From CAZPAH01 sp964584495 (lineage in GTDB: Bacteria; Krumholzibacteriota; Krumholzibacteriia; Krumholzibacteriales; Krumholzibacteriaceae), in assembly GCA_964584495.1 (NCBI GenBank), contig CAZPAH010000102.1, positions 1 through 10,329 of the forward strand: a stretch of DNA of 10,329 nucleotides. The letters run 5' to 3'. Of the stretch, positions 6,100 through 10,329 are shown piece after piece. The notes beneath the pieces were generated by a model that was given only the letters and a program-made list of their open reading frames with translations, was not told the DNA's origin and ran no database searches. The position numbers and the translations under genes are program-made. Every line of letters starts with the position of its first letter. Within the stretch, counting starts at the first letter, position 1.

Positions 6100-7377
6100 A
6101 TGACCATGCCTTCTGCTGAAAATATGGCGGAACCCGCTCCGACATGCGCAGGTCGAAGGCCAGCCAGGATTATTCAAGTCGCCTGTGTCGATCTCGCCCT
6201 GAAGAATCTTCTGTTACCGCTCATGATCGAACTTCGCCGTCAAGGCCTGGAAGTAGAGGCCGCCGCCGCGGATCTCGGCAAAGGGGCAGCCGATTACGTG
6301 AGATCCTCGGGATTCGTTTTTCATGATATCCGTATGAAGCGGAATCTCTCGCCGGCAAATATCGTCCGGTCATTTATCACCCTTTACAGGCTGTTCAAAA
6401 GGGGGCGTTACGACGCCGTTCACCTGCATACTCCGATCGCCGCTTTCATAGGTCGTTTCGCCGCCAAGGCGGCAAAAGTCCCTCTCATTCTGTACACGGC
6501 TCACGGTTTTTATTTTCATGAGAATATGCACCCCGTCAAAAGGCTGTTTTTCGAGTCGCTGGAGTTCATGGCGGGTCGAGCAGCCACCGACTTTCTTTTC
6601 TGCCAGAGTATTGAAGATGCCAACAAGGCCGTGAGCTCCAGGTTCCTGGATCCATCGAGTATACTATATATCGGAAACGGCGTGGATATCGAACGTTTTC
6701 GGCCCGATAGCGCGCTCTCCTCGCTGGTGCGTAAAGAGCTGCGTATCCCTCTTGATGCCGGAGTAATAGTATTCATGGGGAGGCTCGTACGGGAAAAGGG
6801 GATTCTGGATCTCATGAAGGTTTTTACCGCTTTGGCCGATGAATTTCCCGAAACGGTGCTTCTGATCGTGGGGGACAGCGAGGCGGCCCGTGACAGGGAC
6901 AGTATGACCGTCGACCGCTTGAAAACGCTGGTCGGGATGAGCGGCCTGGGTGACAGAATCAAGATGCTCGGTTTCAGGGACGATCCTGAGCGGATAATGG
7001 CGGCTGGCGATATTTTCGTGCTGCCCTCGTATCGCGAGGGACTTCCGAGGTCGATCTGCGAGGCGATGGCCAGCGGCCTACCCGTTATAGCCACGAAGAT
7101 AAGGGGATGCAGGGAACAGGTCCTAGAGGGCGAGACGGGATTTTTGTTTGAACCGGGCGACTTGCAGGAGCTGGAGCTTCTCCTGGGCGGCCTGCTACGG
7201 AAAAGGGGCACACGAATCCTTATGGGCGGAAAAGCAAGAGAGACGGCGGCCGACAACCATGACGAGACCTCGGTACTGAAAAGACAGATCGTCATTTTCC
7301 GGCACCTCCTCGGCCTCAATGAATCCGAAGATGAATTGCAGAGGTTGGATAAAACGGTAGAAACAGAGACCGTCTGA
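6100..7377 (+). CDS. Family GT4 glycosyltransferase (GT-B fold, CapM/PglA-like)
   Basis: This protein of 425 residues transfers a sugar from a nucleotide-sugar donor, probably to a lipid-linked glycan or surface polysaccharide at the inner face of the membrane. The N-terminal domain has HGFYFHE (about residues 135-141), common in CapM/PglA-like enzymes. The C-terminal domain has the donor-site elements GRLVREKG and the EX7E motif, EGLPRSICE, with Glu at about 313 and 321. No membrane segments are evident. I chose the ATG at 6100 because GGAG lies 11 bases before it. The TTG at 6076, eight codons upstream in frame, has no ribosome site. It is the only plus-strand gene here and has no glycan genes beside it, so the acceptor and sugar are unknown. 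The C-terminal tail (last 20-25 residues) is acidic and low in complexity. Confidence 0.87.
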   Translation: MTMPSAENMAEPAPTCAGRRPARIIQVACVDLALKNLLLPLMIELRRQGLEVEAAAADLGKGAADYVRSSGFVFHDIRMKRNLSPANIVRSFITLYRLFKRGRYDAVHLHTPIAAFIGRFAAKAAKVPLILYTAHGFYFHENMHPVKRLFFESLEFMAGRAATDFLFCQSIEDANKAVSSRFLDPSSILYIGNGVDIERFRPDSALSSLVRKELRIPLDAGVIVFMGRLVREKGILDLMKVFTALADEFPETVLLIVGDSEAARDRDSMTVDRLKTLVGMSGLGDRIKMLGFRDDPERIMAAGDIFVLPSYREGLPRSICEAMASGLPVIATKIRGCREQVLEGETGFLFEPGDLQELELLLGGLLRKRGTRILMGGKARETAADNHDETSVLKRQIVIFRHLLGLNESEDELQRLDKTVETETV

Positions 7378-7394
7378 TGCCTTTGTATCCCATC

Positions 7395-7420
7395 AATAAA
7401 AAACCGGAACATGGTCCCGG
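7395..7420 (-). terminator. Rho-independent terminator of the tRNA-Phe transcript
   Basis: On the minus strand, CCGGGA-CCATG-TTCCGG forms a 6-bp stem (one G-U pair) with a 5-nt loop, directly followed by TTTTTTATT. It lies 25 bases past the CCA end of the tRNA. On the plus strand the hairpin has no T run, so it should not terminate the glycosyltransferase transcript. Confidence 0.8.
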
Positions 7421-7444
7421 TAAGATGCGGTTCGCCGTTAGTGG

Positions 7445-7520
7445 TGGTGGGAAGGGAGGGAATTGAACCCCCGACACACGGATTTTCAATCCGTTGCTCT
7501 ACCTACTGAGCTACCTTCCC
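7445..7520 (-). tRNA. tRNA-Phe (anticodon GAA), CCA encoded
   Basis: The sequence folds into a standard 76-nt cloverleaf. The acceptor stem is GGGAAGG/CCTTCCC, the D-arm GCTC/GAGC with an 8-nt loop, and the anticodon stem ACGGA/TCCGT with loop TTGAAAA (GAA in the anticodon position). The 5-nt variable loop is GTGTC. The T-arm is GGGGG/CCCTC with loop TTCAATT, and the discriminator A is followed by a genomically encoded CCA (7447-7445). It starts 17 bases after the stop of the PAS/DHp gene and is followed by its own terminator. All positions are intact. Confidence 0.96.
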
Positions 7521-7529
7521 ACGGAGGGA

Positions 7530-7558
7530 AATGTCATTTATTTTTTGTTCTTTGTCAA
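7530..7558 (-). promoter_or_regulatory. Candidate tRNA-Phe promoter inside the end of the upstream gene
   Basis: On the minus strand, a perfect TTGACA (7558-7553) lies in the last codons of the PAS/DHp gene. Seventeen bases on is GACATT (7535-7530), a poor -10 with three of six matches. The implied start, about 7524, would be a few bases before the mature tRNA 5' end. The spacing fits a tRNA promoter, but the weak -10 leaves co-transcription with the upstream gene as an alternative. Confidence 0.4.
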
Positions 7559-8260
7559 CACTTTCTTGTTCATTTCCTCGGCTTCCTCATCCGAAGTGAC
7601 CGATTGTTCTACATCGAGCATCTTTTTCCCGCCTATATACTCCTTGAGAACCGGTTTAGTAATTCTACCGAGCCGTTCGGAAATTTCCTGAATCCTTGCG
7701 ATCTGTTTTTCAATCGCCCTGAGTTTCTTGATCGTGGCGGGATCGAGCCTTTCCTTTTCCATCAATATCAACTGTGTATTTCCTAGGATCGAGCATAATG
7801 GATTGTTTATCTCGTGATTCACGCTGATAGCCGTTTCCGATATAGCCGTCAACCTCTCTTCTTCCAGCAACTTGGCCTGGAACTGCTTGATTTCCCGAAG
7901 ATCGGTGGCCAGCAGCATCGCGCCGAGAAGCTCGTCTCCCGAACCGGTCAAGGGAGAAATCTTCAGCCTTACCGGTATCTCCTCCCCATTCCTGCCCCTC
8001 AACATGGTGATATACCCATTGATACTGAACTCGTCTCTACCTCTAAGCGTCCTTAATATATTTCTCGTTCTCTTGAATCCCAGAATCTTCGTGATCCTGC
8101 ATCCCGCAACATCCAGACTCGACCAGCCGGTCAGGTTCTGGGCGGTGCGGTTGAACATGGTTATCCTCAATAGCGTGTTAAGCGATATCAGCGCGACGGG
8201 CGAGCTCTCGATGACGCTTGTCAGATATTCGTTGCACTTTTCGTCGAACGCCTGCTTCAT
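7538..8260 (-). CDS. PAS-DHp sensor protein lacking the histidine kinase ATPase domain
   Basis: This 240-residue protein is assembled like the front half of a histidine kinase. A PAS domain covers roughly residues 10-125, including a SPVALISLN start and a C-terminal SPLTGSGDELLGAML strand region. It is followed by a coiled linker and a dimerisation/phosphoacceptor helix with the H-box SVNHEINNPLCSILG, His149. The chain then ends in a charged, Lys-rich tail with no N, G1 or G2 box, so it has no ATP-binding domain. The stop is a clean TAA and no HATPase-like sequence follows; the tRNA begins 17 bases on. AAGGA lies 6 bases before the ATG at 8260. It could be phosphorylated in trans by a kinase such as the hybrid kinase encoded 49 bases upstream, or act as a signal-dependent phosphotransfer or phosphatase protein. 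A recently truncated kinase is the alternative. Confidence 0.78.
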   Translation of the reverse strand: MKQAFDEKCNEYLTSVIESSPVALISLNTLLRITMFNRTAQNLTGWSSLDVAGCRITKILGFKRTRNILRTLRGRDEFSINGYITMLRGRNGEEIPVRLKISPLTGSGDELLGAMLLATDLREIKQFQAKLLEEERLTAISETAISVNHEINNPLCSILGNTQLILMEKERLDPATIKKLRAIEKQIARIQEISERLGRITKPVLKEYIGGKKMLDVEQSVTSDEEAEEMNKKVLTKNKK

Positions 8261-8309
8261 AATATTCCTTGCCGGCAGGGACCGGTCGGCACACCGGCCG
8301 ATGCTTCAT

Positions 8310-10310
8310 TCACCTTTTCCGGGCCGGGCCGGCTTCAATTCCTGCGGAATCGAGATGCGAGTTTATCCTATCGATAAGATCATCCAGCTCGAACGGCTTA
8401 TACATGTACTCGTCCGCATTCGACCACGTCGCCAGAAAATCTTCTCTTTCGGGACTATCCACCTTCCTTGCGGTTAGAACCAGGATCTTGAATGGATCTA
8501 GCGTCCCTTCATCCATCTCCTGCTTCAGTATCCTGGATACCTCGTAACCATTCTTGCCGGGAAGCATGATGTCGAGAAGCATAAGATCATACTTGTTCTT
8601 ATGGGCTTTTCTCAGCGCGTGCAGCCCGTCATAGGCGACATCGACCCTGAAACCTCTAAGCTCAAGACTGTATCTTACCGTCTCAACGATATCCTCATCG
8701 TCATCAACGATCAGGATCCTGTAATCGTTCAATACCGCTTGCTCCACTTCGAAGTTGGTCTTTTCCGCGGACACCTCCAGTAACCGGTCGAATGTTTTAC
8801 CGTCGCGCGGGAAAACGGCCCACCCGGTCTCCACTCGATTACTCGTAGTATCGTCGAGCAGAATCAGGTTGCCTTTAGCATAATTCATGAAGGACATGGG
8901 GCTGGAATGATAGCTATTGTCGGAGGTCAGGGCGATAGCGCAGCTTTCCCCCAGCGGCCAGAAACAGAACGATTGATCGTCTATTTCTTCAACGGACGGA
9001 TTTACCAGAGGATGTATTTTCATCTCTCCGGCGAATTCCAGCCAGCATCCTTTACCCTTTCTTGTGAAAACGTACAGGGACGGTGCCGATCCCCTCGTAG
9101 TCATTTTCGTGAACGCCTCCGCGATCGAACGGATCGTTCTCACGATCGTGCCGGTCAGCCGATCGGCTGGAAGGAAAAGGTCTACCGAACTGCCGTTTCT
9201 TTTATTCCTTTTGACAAGCATCTCCCCGCCGTGAGACCTGATCAATCTTCCCGCAATAAAAAGCCCCAGGCCCCGGAGAGGTTTATCTCCTCCGGAAGGA
9301 TACGCTTCATTGACCGCCATAACGATTTCTTCCGGAATTCCGGGTCCCGAATCGGCGATCTCGATATCTACATAACGCATCTTCGGCAGGTAATCCTGAA
9401 GGATGGGAGCCGGCATCCACCCGGGAATACCCTCGCATGGAGAAATATTTATCAATATTTTTCCACCCTCGGGAATATGCTTTAGGCTGTTCGCCACGAG
9501 ATTCTGGACCACCTGCTCCATCATCTTCCCCGAGAACTCCAGAGTCGAGACCTTGCTATCCACCTCTATCCCCAGCTCTATACTTTTTTTATCTAGGGAG
9601 TTGTCAAATAGTACTGTTGCTTCCTCCATGAACCTTCTCGCGTCGTAGCTCCCTGTATCGTCCCATCCGACAGGCCTTCTGATGTCGGAACCGTCTATCA
9701 GACCGTCGACCATGATCTCCAGCCTATCCATTGTTCTCAACGCGGTCTCCATGAAGTGCTTCTGCGCTTCCACCTGTTCCCCGGGACTCCGATTCCTGGA
9801 CGAAAATCGATCTCCTGAAGTCTCAAGAAGTATCCTTAGGGAATTCTTTATCGCGGTCATCGGTGTTCTCAGCTCATGAGCGGTCAGGGCGAGCATTTCT
9901 TCAATTCGGTTCCTGTACCGCAGCGATTCCGAGACATCCCTGAGCAGAAGCAATGAACCTGCCTCCTCGGCGAGTTGGTCGATCTTGACCCAAGACACTT
10001 CGATAGACCGTTCAGGCTCGACGGAAGATCTGAGTTCCCTTACCTTCACCTCTCCGCCCGGCAGGTTGAACTCCTCCCACAATCCAGTCAGCTCGAAGGA
10101 GGATACCTTTCCTATATCGCCGACCTTGTCGGGAGGGGCTCCCTCGATCATCAGGCTCCGTCCGAATTCCCTGTTCGTCGATATAATAAATCCATCGCGG
10201 GAGACAAGGGCTCCGCCAAAAGGAAGCACCTCTAGAATGGTCTCCAGGATAGCGGTTTCTCCGCCGAGCTTGTATACTATCGGAGAGTTAGTCTCTCCCT
10301 CTTCGGCCAT
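8310..10310 (-). CDS. Hybrid histidine kinase (PAS, HisKA, HATPase, spacer domain, receiver)
   Basis: This 666-residue sensor kinase has no predicted membrane segment, so it is probably cytoplasmic. A PAS-like domain covers about residues 20-125. HisKA has TAHELRTPMTAIK with phosphoacceptor His145. The HATPase_c domain shows the N box around N270-N274 (NLVANSLKH), G1 DSGPGIP (320-326) and G2 RGLGLFIAG (346-354). Residues 385-525 form a spacer of unknown type. The C-terminal receiver has DDDED (536-540), phosphoacceptor D580 in LLDIMLPG, T613 and K638. All catalytic residues are present, so phosphorelay within the chain is expected; there is no DNA-binding output. The ATG at 10310 has an AGGA only 2 bases away, and the frame stays open to the window edge (ARFRT precedes M), so the real start may lie outside and the gene may be 5'-partial. 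It is followed 49 bases later by the PAS/DHp gene. Confidence 0.9.
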   Translation of the reverse strand: MAEEGETNSPIVYKLGGETAILETILEVLPFGGALVSRDGFIISTNREFGRSLMIEGAPPDKVGDIGKVSSFELTGLWEEFNLPGGEVKVRELRSSVEPERSIEVSWVKIDQLAEEAGSLLLLRDVSESLRYRNRIEEMLALTAHELRTPMTAIKNSLRILLETSGDRFSSRNRSPGEQVEAQKHFMETALRTMDRLEIMVDGLIDGSDIRRPVGWDDTGSYDARRFMEEATVLFDNSLDKKSIELGIEVDSKVSTLEFSGKMMEQVVQNLVANSLKHIPEGGKILINISPCEGIPGWMPAPILQDYLPKMRYVDIEIADSGPGIPEEIVMAVNEAYPSGGDKPLRGLGLFIAGRLIRSHGGEMLVKRNKRNGSSVDLFLPADRLTGTIVRTIRSIAEAFTKMTTRGSAPSLYVFTRKGKGCWLEFAGEMKIHPLVNPSVEEIDDQSFCFWPLGESCAIALTSDNSYHSSPMSFMNYAKGNLILLDDTTSNRVETGWAVFPRDGKTFDRLLEVSAEKTNFEVEQAVLNDYRILIVDDDEDIVETVRYSLELRGFRVDVAYDGLHALRKAHKNKYDLMLLDIMLPGKNGYEVSRILKQEMDEGTLDPFKILVLTARKVDSPEREDFLATWSNADEYMYKPFELDDLIDRINSHLDSAGIEAGPARKR

Positions 10311-10329
10311 AGTCCTGAAACGGGCGATA

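Noticed and set aside
6516..7412. Open frame of 298 codons on the minus strand opposite the glycosyltransferase
   Set aside because: It lies antisense to a clear GT4 gene, its translation is Ser/Arg/Pro-rich with no recognisable motif, and it has no ribosome site. It is a shadow of the real gene's codon bias.
7441..7450. Short (GTG)3-like repeat beside the tRNA
   Set aside because: On the minus strand it is the encoded CCA end followed by CCACC. It is too short to be called a repeat or an attachment site, and no integrase gene is near.
8282..8297. Hairpin CCGGT/ACCGG between the hybrid kinase and the PAS/DHp gene
   Set aside because: The stem is 5 bp with no T run and the two genes are 49 bases apart in the same direction, so it is unlikely to be a terminator. 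A minor RNA-processing role cannot be excluded.

Overview
The window looks like a piece of chromosome from an uncultured, free-living, Gram-negative-type bacterium of moderate GC content. Signs of this are sigma70-like promoters, Shine-Dalgarno (SD) sites, a CCA-encoding tRNA gene, a type IV pilin-like leader and several two-component proteins. I cannot place the lineage from the sequence alone. No insertion sequence, phage gene or CRISPR array is visible.

Layout. (1) 1-424, minus strand: the first 51 codons of a response regulator run off the left edge. Its ATG overlaps the stop of a stub that carries a type IV pilin N-terminal signature but has no normal start codon and no pilin body. (2) 479-5920, minus strand: a compact four-gene operon behind a good promoter at 5955-5984. 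Its genes are a 66-residue basic protein, a biotin-carrying carboxyltransferase (OadA/PycB type), a 702-residue iron-sulfur flavoprotein (HcnA/HcnB-like), and an FAD amine oxidoreductase of the DAO family (HcnC/SoxB-like). The last three overlap at their start and stop codons. (3) 5921-6099: a divergent intergenic region with back-to-back promoters and a 14-bp palindrome. (4) 6100-7377, plus strand: a GT4 glycosyltransferase, the only plus-strand gene. (5) 7395-7520, minus strand: tRNA-Phe(GAA) and its terminator. (6) 7538-10310, minus strand: a PAS/DHp sensor protein without an ATPase domain, preceded by a complete hybrid histidine kinase with a C-terminal receiver.

How the genes work together. 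The two flavoprotein genes should form one complex. The DAO subunit would oxidise an amino acid or other secondary amine, and the large subunit would pass electrons through two nucleotide-binding domains and several Fe-S clusters. Their translational coupling to a 2-oxoacid carboxyltransferase suggests an amino-acid or 2-oxoacid catabolic route, but the substrate cannot be read from the sequence. The two tandem sensor proteins may work together, because one has a phosphorylatable His but no kinase domain of its own. Stretches without a gene are all shorter than 300 bases and are described in the entries.
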